Shown: positions 12,604 to 22,102 of the stretch, piece by piece | How positions within the stretch are numbered: the first letter of the stretch is position 1 | How the letters are laid out: every line of letters begins with the position of its first letter | Origin: Pohlia nutans | Lineage: Eukaryota > Streptophyta > Bryopsida > Bryales > Mniaceae | NCBI GenBank assembly: GCA_022496805.1 | Contig: CM040085.1 | Span: forward strand, 45,289,811-45,353,810 | Direction of reading: 5' to 3' | Length of the DNA: 64,000 bases | Notes under the pieces: generated by a model | Told to the model about the DNA's origin: nothing | Seen by the model: only the letters and a program-made list of their open reading frames with translations | Database searches by the model: none | Translations under genes and position numbers: made by a program

Positions 12604-13311
12604 CCTCAAATTACTTTACGCCAACTTTTAGCAATTGCACCTAAGTGTAGAGGAGAATTAAGTTCTTCTCTTATACGAAAACGTGCAAGGACTGTTGACG
12701 TAAATGATATTTCTTTAGATCCCGGCGCACCTACCATAGAGGTGATGATCGATGGATCTCTAATTTATGGAGTCCAAATTGATAGTGGTTCTAGTGTAAA
12801 TCTTATGAATCATGATACTATGGAGGAATTAGGTTTAACTAATATGACCCCTACTCCCATTATACTAAGAATGGCAGACCAGAGTAGAGTAAAACCTCTC
12901 GGGTTACTATCCCAAATACCAACTATTGTGGGCGGGATAGAATATAAAGTAGACTATATTATCTTTAAAATTACAGAATCAATATCCTCATACCCTATTC
13001 TCTTAGGACGACCTTGGTTATATCTGGCTAAAGCTAAGGATGATTGGGGAAAAGGTACCCTTACTATTGGGAAAGGTAAGAATAAAATTGTTCTACCAAT
13101 GTACCCCCCAATTTATCATGGGGAAACTCAAGAAGAAGATTCTGACGTCACATCTCAAGATTCTTATGGATCAGACTATGAGAGTGATAGGGATGAGATT
13201 ATTAAACATGTAACTAAAGATAGTCCTCCCTCTTTTAAATGCGTAGGACTTGGGGAGTATTTTACACCCTTTGTTGAGATTGATGACTCAGACGATGCTA
13301 TTCTAGCTTGA
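12604..13311 (+). pseudogene. Retroviral-type aspartic protease domain of pol
   Basis: After the foldback the frame opens with the conserved ITLRQLLAIAPKCRGEL-type segment seen before the protease in plant gypsy elements. The active-site motif is IDSGSS (Asp-Ser-Gly in place of Asp-Thr-Gly) at about 12,778-12,795 and the C-terminal flap-to-helix motif is ILLGRPWL at about 12,997-13,020. A long acidic tail follows. TGA at 13,309-13,311 ends the frame, and the same frame then resumes into RT, so this stop splits pol. The protease would mature Gag-Pol. The broken junctions with gag and RT make this a pseudogene in this copy. Confidence 0.85.
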
Positions 13312-15453
13312 GAAAACTCTAGAGTTTTTAATATAAGTATAGAACCTAGTATTGAATCTGACTTAGAACCTGGGACCGGTTCTGAGTCACAAGAATTAGA
13401 AGATAATCTAATGAATGACGACCCTACACCTTTATATAAAGAATCTCTTCATACTCCTTTAAAAGACATGAATTTAGGTACGGAACAACATCCTCAAAAT
13501 ATTCGAGTTTATGCAAACATGACCATCAAAGAATGGGAACATTGGTTTCAATTCTTTGAACGGTACAAAAGCGTATTTGCATGGACTTATTTAGATTTGA
13601 GAGGTGTGCCGGCCGAGATATGTGAACACCAGATAATTTTAGAAGATAATGCAAAACCAATAAGGCAACGTCAATATCGTATGAACCTTAAATATTCCTT
13701 AATGGTTAAGGAGGAGATTGATAAATTACTTTCTTGTGGATTTATATTTCCTGTACCCCATAGTGAATGGGTATCTCCTATCGTTATAGTACCTAAAAAG
13801 ACAGGAAAAGTAAGGATTTGCCAGGATTTTCGTAAATTAAATAGTGTAACTAAAAAGGATTATTTTCCTTTACCTTTTACTGATACCCTTTTGGATAGTG
13901 TGGCTGGCCATGAATGCTACTCTTTCCTTGACGGATTTTCAGGTTATAATCAAGTTAAAATTGTAGAACCTTATAAACTTTTAACTGCATTTACCACTGA
14001 TTGGGGTATTTTTGCCTATAACGTAATGCCTTTTGGCCTACGTAATGCACCGGCCACTTTTCAACGTTTGGTAATTTTTGTATTCCAAGATTTACTTCGT
14101 AAATTTATGGAAGTTTTTCTTAATGATTTTTGTGATTTTAGTAGTCAAAAAGATCATGCTCAGTGTCTAGCTGAATGTTTTGATCGATGTATGAAATATG
14201 GGATTTCAATTAATGCGGCTAAATCCCAATTTTACGTCCCATTTGAACGTTTAGTTGGTCATATTGTTTCTGCTCAGGGAATAGCAACCGACCCTGATAA
14301 AATTGCTGTAATTCTTAGTTTACCCCAACCTAATACAATCTCGGAAGTCCGAGGTTTTCTAGGTCATACAGGATATTACCGCCGATATATCTATCGGTAT
14401 GCTGTCATTGCAATCCCCTTAACTGAATTAACAAAGAAAACTAATGAACCTCCCGTATGGACATCAGCTTGTACACAGGCCTTTGAACAACTAAAACGAA
14501 AATTAACTACTGCCCCAATTTTAATTCCTCCAAACTGGGATAAGGATTTTGAAGTATATGTAGACGCTTCAAATGTAGCTATTGGAAGTGTTCTAAGTCA
14601 AAAGGATGAGAAGGGACATGATAGACCTATATATTATGCTAGTCGACAATTAGTTGCTGCTGAGAAAAATTATACTGTTACAGAACGAGAAGCTTTAGGG
14701 ATGATATATTCCGTTCAAAAATTTAGACATTATTTATTGGGGTATAAATTTACTTTTCATGTTGATCATGATGCCCTAAAATATATGATAAATAAACCCC
14801 AATTGAGCGGTCGTATTGCCCGGTGGGTTCTATTACTTCAAGAATTTAATTTTACAATTCAAGTTAGACCTGGAAAACGTCATGCAAATGCTGACCATCT
14901 TTCCCGGTTAAGTGAGGAATTAGGACACAAACCCCTCGATGATAACCTTCCTGATGCTAACTTATTTCAAGTTGACATCATATCTAAAGAATATGCGGAC
15001 ATCCTACATTATTTATCTACTAATCAATTTCCCTTAGACTATAATGAAAAACAAAAACGTCGCCTTATGTATAGGTCTAGTCCCTATACTATAATTGGTG
15101 ATGTTCTTTACAAAAAGGGCAAAGACGAAGTTCTACGTCGATGCATTTATCAAAGTGAGGTGCCTTTAATTTTACAAAATTGCCATACTGATGCATGTGG
15201 GGGACACTTTGCCGGATTTGTTACTGCTCAAAAAGCCTTACATTCCGGTTATTGGTGGCCCACTTTATTCCATGATGCCATTAAGTATGCCAAAAGGTGT
15301 GATCCTTGTCAACGGGTGGGCAAACCTACACCTTCTTCTGTCATGCCTCTCACCCCTATTTTAGCACAAGTACCTTTTGAAAAATGGGGTATCGACTTTG
15401 TTGGCCCTATTAAACCCCCTAGCCGTAATGGTCGAAAGCGATATATATATTAG
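13312..15453 (+). pseudogene. pol: Reverse transcriptase - RNase H - integrase N-terminal part of pol; RT catalytic Asp replaced
   Basis: Continues the protease frame after the TGA. RT motifs are in order: PHSEWVSPIVIVPKK, RICQDFRKLN, FLDGFSGYNQ, MPFGLRNAPATFQR and the active-site box, which reads F-L-N-D instead of the usual xxDD: residue N at 14,122-14,124 replaces the first catalytic Asp. RNase H follows (YVDASNVAIGSVL, TEREALG, HVDHDALKY, NADHLSRL). Then the integrase HHCC zinc finger (H...H about 15,180-15,210; C..C at about 15,301-15,312) and the first catalytic Asp in GIDFVGPI. The frame ends at TAG (15,451-15,453) inside a short TA repeat, where two extra bases relative to the family reading shift the frame. 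Confidence 0.9.
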
Positions 15454-16352
15454 TTGCAACAGAGTATGTTACTAAATGGGCAGAGGCACAAGCCACACGT
15501 ACGGATGATGCCAATACTGTAGCGAAATTTCTATATGAAAATATAATTACAAGGTTCGGGTGTCCTAAAGAATTGGTAAGTGATCGTGGCACTCATTTTA
15601 TTAATTCTATCATAGCCAATCTTACCAATAAATATTCTATAAAACATAGAAAATCCACACCCTATCATCCTCGAGCAAATGGGCAAACTGAGAAAACTAA
15701 TGGGATTTTATCTAAAATTATCACTAAAATTGTACAAGGAGCTAATACAGATTGGGATGAACGACTTTTTGATGCTTTATGGGCTTATCGTACTGCTTAT
15801 AAAGTTACCACTAAAAGTACCCCCTTTCAACTTCTCTATGGCCAAGAAGCCATTTTACCCATTGAATTGGAAATTCCTTCGTTAAGAATCGCCCTTGACC
15901 ATCGCCTAGATGATGCCCAATCCCTTACCCATCGTTTGAACATGCTTGAACACTTAGATGAAGTCCGTGCCCAAGCCTATTTGAACACGGTTGCTATTCA
16001 AAACCGTCGTAAAAGTTTTTATGATAGTAAATTAAAACCTAAAATTTTGAAACCTGATGATTTAGTATTGCTTTATGATAGCCGTTTTCAGAAATTTCCA
16101 GGCAAATTTTGTATGCGATGGTTTGGCCCTTACAAAATTTTACATATTTATCCTAATGGTTCTTTCGAATTGCAAGATTTCGAAGGTACAATCCATTTAA
16201 CCCGCTATAATGGCAATAGGTTAAAGTTTTACCATACTGACATTGAGGACAAGTCAGATAATAATGTTCGGGGGGGGGGGGGGGGGGTTAGAAATTACTT
16301 AAGTTATTTGAGGTTAGAGGTTATTTTCTTTTTGCTTTTACGCATTACGTAA
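15454..16352 (+). pseudogene. Integrase catalytic core and C-terminal domain (frame-shifted remainder)
   Basis: Reads in a different frame from the upstream pol. It carries the second catalytic Asp (VSDRGTHF, about 15,573-15,596) and the Glu (NGQTEKTNG, about 15,678-15,704), completing the DD35E triad with the Asp upstream of the frameshift. The typical W-A-Y-R-T, STPFQLLYG and GPY/F-module (RWFGPYKI, about 16,119-16,142) segments follow. No clear chromodomain is visible. After the last recognisable part there is an 18-base G run (16,270-16,287). It would join cDNA to host DNA, but here it is out of frame with the zinc-binding half. Confidence 0.88.
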
Positions 16353-19110
16353 ATTTTTGTACACTAAAATATTATTATTTTTATTTATTTTCTATTATTT
16401 CTTACTTAAATATAAATTAAATAAATAAATAAAGATATAAAAATAAATAAATAAATAAATATATATATATATATATAATTATAAACACAATGCTTATAAG
16501 CAGGAAATTGACGGTTTTAGCTTAAAGCTGTAATGAGTACCATGGGTTTAACCATGGGAACTAGAAGTCATGATGGATGATATTCATCATTGAACTTTAT
16601 CTTGCCAAGAAGATACGACCCCGCCGCCATTTTCCAGTTCTTGCAAGAGTCAAAACCGCTTTTAGCAAAACCATAGTGAAAGCTTAAAGTTGTCGAGAGA
16701 ATGCTTAGGGTTAAGAGTGCGCATGAGCATCTAGTCAGTAGAGCGCTTAGAGCAAACCATTTGTTGAGTGAAGAAAGAATTGCTTGAAGCGATATAGTAA
16801 ACACAGTGTGAGCTCCAGGACTGCGGCGGAAGTGGGAAGCGCGGTGATTTTGGACGAGCGCTTGAAGCAATTGGGTTTCTTTTCTTCCTTGGTGAGCAAG
16901 TTGAGTGTTTTTCTTTCTTTTCCGTTGATCAAAGCTTAAAGCTAGAGCATTGTAGATTGTGTTTCTTGCTGTTGATAGATAGCCAGGATATATGAGCGTA
17001 AGTGAGATAGATTATGATAGTAGCGCACAGCAGAATTTTAGGTTAATGCTTGAAGCAACGAAGTGATGGTTAGACAAGAAGTATAAAAGCACCAGAGTTT
17101 TGTGGGATAACCATTGTAGAGAGAAGAAAGCGCTTATAGCAAAGCCTGGGGAGTGGTACGAAGAAGGAGGAGTTCTACTGCTGTGCAAGCATCGAAGACT
17201 ATTTGAATTGTGGTGAGCGATCTTTAAAAAAAAACTTGCTTTATGAAGGTGGAAAAGTTATGGTTTGTTGCTGATGGCTGATTGTTTGGTACCTGGTTTA
17301 ACCAATTTTATGATAGTGAAGCACTGTAAACATTTGGATGCTTGAAGTTTGAATTGAGAAGCGCTTAAAGCCGGAGTAATATGGACATTATGCTTCAAGC
17401 AATTTTAAGCACGGGAAAAAAAAAAAAAAATTATTGATTTTTTTGAATATGCAAGAACGAATGAGAAAACATGATTGCACCTGCTTAGAAACAGTTAAAC
17501 AAGACGAAGCTTGAAGCACTGAAGACAGTGAGGTTTAACCGAGTTAGTAATTAGGCGAGTGTTGTAAGAAAGGATAATCGTTTTGAGTGTTTCTGAGTGC
17601 ATTTCAATTGGATGACTATTTCTGTTAACGAGTGATAAACTAAAAATGGAAGTCAGGCTTTGTAAGCACGTCTAAAATGAAATTGCTTAAAGCAAGAAGA
17701 AGAATACCAGTCTGTTCAAGTAGTGATTAACACACAAGAATTAAATATAAAACCAGTCAAAAGATAGTTAGATATAAATTAATTTGCTTAAAGCTGGTTA
17801 AGAGTGTTATAAAGATCTGATTATATAATGAACAGTACAGAAGAAGCTTGAAGCATGAGAGAACATAAATAAGATCAGAGAGATTGAAATAAGGAATGCA
17901 TAGATAAAGCTTTTAAGCAGTCATTTTTAATTATGTCTGAGTCTTGAGAATGAAATAAGGGAAAGAGAAGCTTAAAGCCGAGTGAATGTAAAACATTGAG
18001 CATTATAAAATGATTTCATAGTAACATTAATATAGGCTGAAATAACCTGCTTAAGCTTAATAATATGATAAAAGAGGTTAAGAGTGATGACTGTTAACAA
18101 GAATTACGTTCGTAAAAGAGAGTTTAAAATGCTATAAGCTGGGAGCACAAGAATATTGTCACTAGCAGTGAGAGAGAGAGCTAAAGTGGATGAAGATAAA
18201 AATAATTAATATAGAATGATAATAGTGATCTTGATCAAAGGAAGAAAGAAGAAAATACGAAGGAATAAGTGACTGTGAAGGGAACCTGCTGAAAGCTAAT
18301 GAACTAATGGAGTGAAGCTTGAAGCAGTATAAGAAAGAAGAAGGATGATTGCTATATGCTTTCCTAATGAAGATTACTACCTGCTTAAAAGGAGAAATTA
18401 AGATTAATTAATCACCTCAAGATTTAACTAATAACTGAGGAGTGTTAGTAAATAATTTATAGCTGTGAGCAAATATAATTAGTTTTATGTGAGTCTGTTA
18501 AGGCAATTAAGAATGCTAAGAGTGTAAACACATGTTATCAGAAAAAATATTAGATCACCAATAAGAGAGTACTGTCTTTTAGCTAAAGTTCGATCAAATA
18601 ATATTGCTTAAAGCGAGAAATATGAAGGTCTGTTGAGTGATTCTGTAAGAATAATTTAATGTCATATAACAGTTTACTTGATTAGTTTGAAAAATAAAAA
18701 TAAAAATAAAAATCCCATAATAATAATAAATTAAATAGAAGGGCTTAAAGTTAAGTGAGTAAAATATATCTCTTAAAAGTGAATTTATCGTTGTTTTGAG
18801 CTTAGTTCCTATCTTAGTTTGGGCCTGTTATTGAGAGCTTTTAGCGATAGAATAATTTTAGCGGTTGAACTATATTGTGTTTTGGTGGATGCTTTACAAG
18901 CTGAAGTGGTGATTAAAATGAATTTGCTTAAGGCTTTACTGAATTGCTGCTTAAAGCTAGTAATTCATAACTACACATATATGGGATAAAGAACGAGCCG
19001 CTTACAACATTCTTATGGTAATTCAATCCAGTCAGTAGAGGTGCGTAAAGCATGATGATATTTAAAGCTTGAAGCTGCTTGTGTTGTATGATCCAGCATA
19101 CATTTGAAGT
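16353..19110 (+). other. Non-coding block between integrase and extra ORF, packed with GCTTNAAGC palindromes
   Basis: No gene is seen in 2.7 kb. AT microsatellites lie at 16,420-16,478. The region holds about twenty copies of the 9-bp palindrome GCTTNAAGC or one-base variants, for example 16,520, 16,782, 16,860, 16,934, 17,048, 17,363, 17,392, 17,509, 17,685, 17,786, 17,846, 17,970, 18,317, 18,606, 18,949 and 19,067. The LTRs carry the same motif; I noticed none between 7,600 and 16,350. Likely a cis-regulatory or protein-binding region for the element, perhaps promoter or leader of the downstream ORF; that role is inference. Confidence 0.7.
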
Positions 19111-21660
19111 ATGGCTCCACCAGCAAAGGAGCTGCCTCCGACTCACTTTCGCCAGCTCATAGCCCCTTATAAGGATAAATTGATTACTGCCGGAGTTTGG
19201 AATTTCGTTATTCATCAACGTTCTCCAACGGCTTATCGAGCGGATATTGTACATGCTTTTGTGCACACTGCATCGGAGGATTACAACCGGTTCACCGTGG
19301 AGATCCAGGGGCACACTTTATTGATTACGAATGAGCTGTTGGCTGCGGTCTACAATATCCCTGGGCTTGCTGCTGCTACTTCCATGAAAAACATCAGGGA
19401 ACCCACTAAGAAAACTTGGACTAGTATTTTTCCCCAGGGGAAAGCAGAGCACTATGATTCCGAGACCAAGACATGGAATTTCATGGAGGCCAATACGCCC
19501 TATAATGATTGGTTTTCATTTGTAAATACTCATTTCTGTTTGGAGAGGCACCCGTTGGAGATGACTCACGAGGAGATCCGTATGGCAATAGCTGCCTTCG
19601 CTGGTATTAAAGTGGATTGGTGTGAGCTGCTTCGAGCACATTTGCATCCTGAGGTCATGCGAGCTAAAACCGATATTCCAGTAAACCAAGCTAAGTGTAT
19701 GATTAGTTTGATTTTTAAACGCGCTATGAAGAACAACCTTGCTATTCCGGTTCAACCGATTAGTAGCCCTGGTGAGCCCTCTGGAGAGCCACCAGTTGAT
19801 GATACTGCCCGGTTTGTTTGCTTAAAGCGTGCTAAACCTGCTTCCGAGCCTGTAGTCCCACCTGCAATTTCTACTGATCTTCATGCTGAAGGAGCTTCAA
19901 GCAAGAAGGCCAAAACTGGGACTATCGTCAAACAGATGGATACTGCTATGATACGCCGTCTTATTTTGGATCTCACTAATAGACTCCAGAACGATAGTGG
20001 GGATTCCTCCACTAAGACTGATGCCAAAGTTTTAAGCGACCAACTGCAGAGAGCTAATCAAGACGTATGGGAAGTACTCCGTTCTAATAAAACGTTGCAG
20101 ATTAAAATTACCGAGACAGAACTCGAATTGCAACAAGCGCGTACAGCGGTGGAGATACACTGTGATCAAATTGAAGGTTTAACCGTTGACCTGGAGCAGA
20201 AGAACCAGCTTCTAGCGGAGAAGGAATTACAGCTTGAAGCGCAACGTATTCAATTTAAAGATCAAGCAAGCCAGCTTAAAGCATCTTATGTTGAGGAGGC
20301 TGAACGGCGACAGAAGGAAGCTGTAAGCAGGTTGGAGATCCAACTACAGCTGGCCCACGAGCAAGTGAAACGTGCTACTCAGCGCAACCAGCAGGATCAA
20401 CAAGAACTACAACGCTTGTCAGTCGAATTGAAGAAACTCCAGGTTCAAGACAAGCTTCAGCAATTGCCGCTTTCCACGATGACTATTACCCCTACACGGA
20501 CCCCATCTTCCAAGCGGAAAGCAGTTCATCACCAAGGGACTCAGACCCCGCCTATTGTTCCTTCTGTGTCAGCTGTGGAACCCGTGGTTACTCACTTAAC
20601 TTTCATTCCCGAAGACCTCAAGGTGCAGCTATGGGAACGTGAGCGTATTTTACCACCTTCCAAGTCTCTTTTTGATACTTATGAAAGTCAACGTGATTTA
20701 TTTTTTATCTTGGAACAATTGAATCTGTGTCAATTGCTAGCTGCAAGTACCTTCCAGCGATTATGGTCTGATGCCGCAGTTACCCAGACTCAGCACTTGC
20801 TAGCAGAGATTATTGCTCGAGGCGATTTGGTGATAGGTGATTTGGCTCCCCTTTTACCTCTAGTGGGCGATCTTGAAGCTCAATCACTACGGTATTATTC
20901 TGAGCTTGAAGCAGAGCTCCATCAGCGGCGAACGGTTCAACCAAGTCCTGGCCCTTGTATACCCGCTTTACAGCGTTATCTCCCTGAGATTCGTACTGCT
21001 TTAAGCAAAATGACTTGGGATCAGCTTCGGCGTTGGCAGATTCTTATGGAGCGCCAGGCTTTGTTTTTAAGCAATGACACCCAGCTTAAAGCAGTCATTG
21101 ATTATAGCACGATGCGCCAAGCCATGAGCAATTACAAGGAGTTGGGTCCCAGCCATTATACTACTAGTTTTCCTTCAGCATTAAATCGGATTTACCAGAC
21201 TGTGGGACCGCTTCGAGCGCATCAGAAACCTCTCACTTATGAGATTCAGTCCGAGCTGAAAGCTGACCCAGCCTTTGTCTCTCTTCCCGAGGAGTTATCA
21301 ACGCAAGTACCTCTTGGTTCTGACCTTCTGTTCTTGGGCATGTACAACAATTTGTTTGATCATTTAAGTGAAAAGCCGATTATTAGCTGGAAAGCAGTTG
21401 AGTGGGTCTTGAAGGATTATGGCTTATCTTACTTTCAAGCCAAGGCTCCAGATAAAGTACTACGGGAGAAGAGTGACGCCCCTGAATCCCCTTGGACAGT
21501 CTATCCCCCTCCTCAGGTGCTGGCGGATTCGCGTTATTGTCCCTGTGATCGACGTTATCGTTGGGATCCTGCTGCCACGATTGACAGTATCGATTACAAT
21601 TGGCCACGTATTCCGGGACCATTTTACACTCATGAGGACTGCACGACGGCATACACATGA
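19111..21660 (+). CDS. Extra 3' ORF of the retrotransposon (849 aa): Athila-ORF-like N-terminus plus long coiled coil
   Basis: ATG-initiated frame in the position where Athila-type elements carry an env-like ORF and Tat elements an additional ORF. Residues 1-220 form a globular domain (ELPPTHFRQLIAPYKDKL, LLITNELLAAVYNIPGL) that recalls the 'putative plant transposon protein' domain of Athila-type elements; this is a resemblance by eye. Residues about 302-450 are Gln/Glu/Lys/Leu-rich with heptads, a long coiled coil. The C-terminal 400 residues are Leu-rich, mostly helical and unassigned. I see no signal peptide, membrane segment or furin-like site, so an envelope role is not supported. The frame carries several GCTT(A/G)AAGC palindromes in coding sequence. 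It stays open for 849 codons while gag-pol is broken. After TGA (21,658) and TAG (21,667) the same frame stays open to 22,065, so the C-terminus may be truncated by two nearby stops. Confidence 0.7.
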   Translation: MAPPAKELPPTHFRQLIAPYKDKLITAGVWNFVIHQRSPTAYRADIVHAFVHTASEDYNRFTVEIQGHTLLITNELLAAVYNIPGLAAATSMKNIREPTKKTWTSIFPQGKAEHYDSETKTWNFMEANTPYNDWFSFVNTHFCLERHPLEMTHEEIRMAIAAFAGIKVDWCELLRAHLHPEVMRAKTDIPVNQAKCMISLIFKRAMKNNLAIPVQPISSPGEPSGEPPVDDTARFVCLKRAKPASEPVVPPAISTDLHAEGASSKKAKTGTIVKQMDTAMIRRLILDLTNRLQNDSGDSSTKTDAKVLSDQLQRANQDVWEVLRSNKTLQIKITETELELQQARTAVEIHCDQIEGLTVDLEQKNQLLAEKELQLEAQRIQFKDQASQLKASYVEEAERRQKEAVSRLEIQLQLAHEQVKRATQRNQQDQQELQRLSVELKKLQVQDKLQQLPLSTMTITPTRTPSSKRKAVHHQGTQTPPIVPSVSAVEPVVTHLTFIPEDLKVQLWERERILPPSKSLFDTYESQRDLFFILEQLNLCQLLAASTFQRLWSDAAVTQTQHLLAEIIARGDLVIGDLAPLLPLVGDLEAQSLRYYSELEAELHQRRTVQPSPGPCIPALQRYLPEIRTALSKMTWDQLRRWQILMERQALFLSNDTQLKAVIDYSTMRQAMSNYKELGPSHYTTSFPSALNRIYQTVGPLRAHQKPLTYEIQSELKADPAFVSLPEELSTQVPLGSDLLFLGMYNNLFDHLSEKPIISWKAVEWVLKDYGLSYFQAKAPDKVLREKSDAPESPWTVYPPPQVLADSRYCPCDRRYRWDPAATIDSIDYNWPRIPGPFYTHEDCTTAYT

Positions 21661-22065
21661 TTTTTTTAGGAACATCACACGCATTCTGATCCGGTATGTT
21701 TTCGCGCCGCCATCTTTTCAACAATTTTGGCGCAATGGTGTAAGGAGTGGAAGATCTCTTTCGATACCAATCGTTATTTTCCGGGTAATAAGGAATTTTG
21801 GTTCCTGCTCAAACTCCAGTATCGTAGTACCCGTCATGTTCGTTTGCTTGAAGCTATGGCCATTACGAATTTTATTGCTGGTATGCATCCCTCCCTTGTC
21901 AATGAGTTCGCTACCCGCTACGGGCCAGTTCAGCGATTCTTCCTTTATCAGGGCCGTCATAATTATGTTGAGCTGAAAGCAGATGACCAAATGCTCCTTG
22001 GTTTAACCCATGCTCGAGAGTGGGAGAAGAAGCGTAATCAAGAGCAGAGTAGTAGACGGAATTAG
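21661..22065 (+). pseudogene. In-frame C-terminal continuation of the extra ORF beyond two stops
   Basis: Same frame as the 849-aa ORF, separated from it by TGA (21,658-21,660) and TAG (21,667-21,669) around a seven-T run. It reads about 130 further protein-like codons (WCKEWKISFD, FLYQGRHNYVEL) and ends in a charged tail just before the purine tract. Either the original C-terminus cut off by mutations, or a part reached by slippage on the T run. The composition matches the upstream ORF. Confidence 0.45.
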
Positions 22066-22087
22066 TTTTGACAGGGATGTCAAAAGC

Positions 22088-22102
22088 TTAAGTGGGGGGC
22101 TT
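22088..22102 (+). other. Polypurine tract before the 3' LTR
   Basis: AAGTGGGGGG followed by CTT immediately precedes the 3' LTR start (TGTAAACA at 22,103). This is the usual position and composition of the plus-strand primer of LTR retrotransposons. A second long G run lies after the integrase at 16,270-16,287 and could be a central-type tract, which is speculative. Confidence 0.7.

Noticed and set aside
19111..21660. Envelope glycoprotein gene
   Set aside because: It is in the env position, but no signal peptide, membrane span or cleavage site is visible; a long coiled coil alone does not support it.
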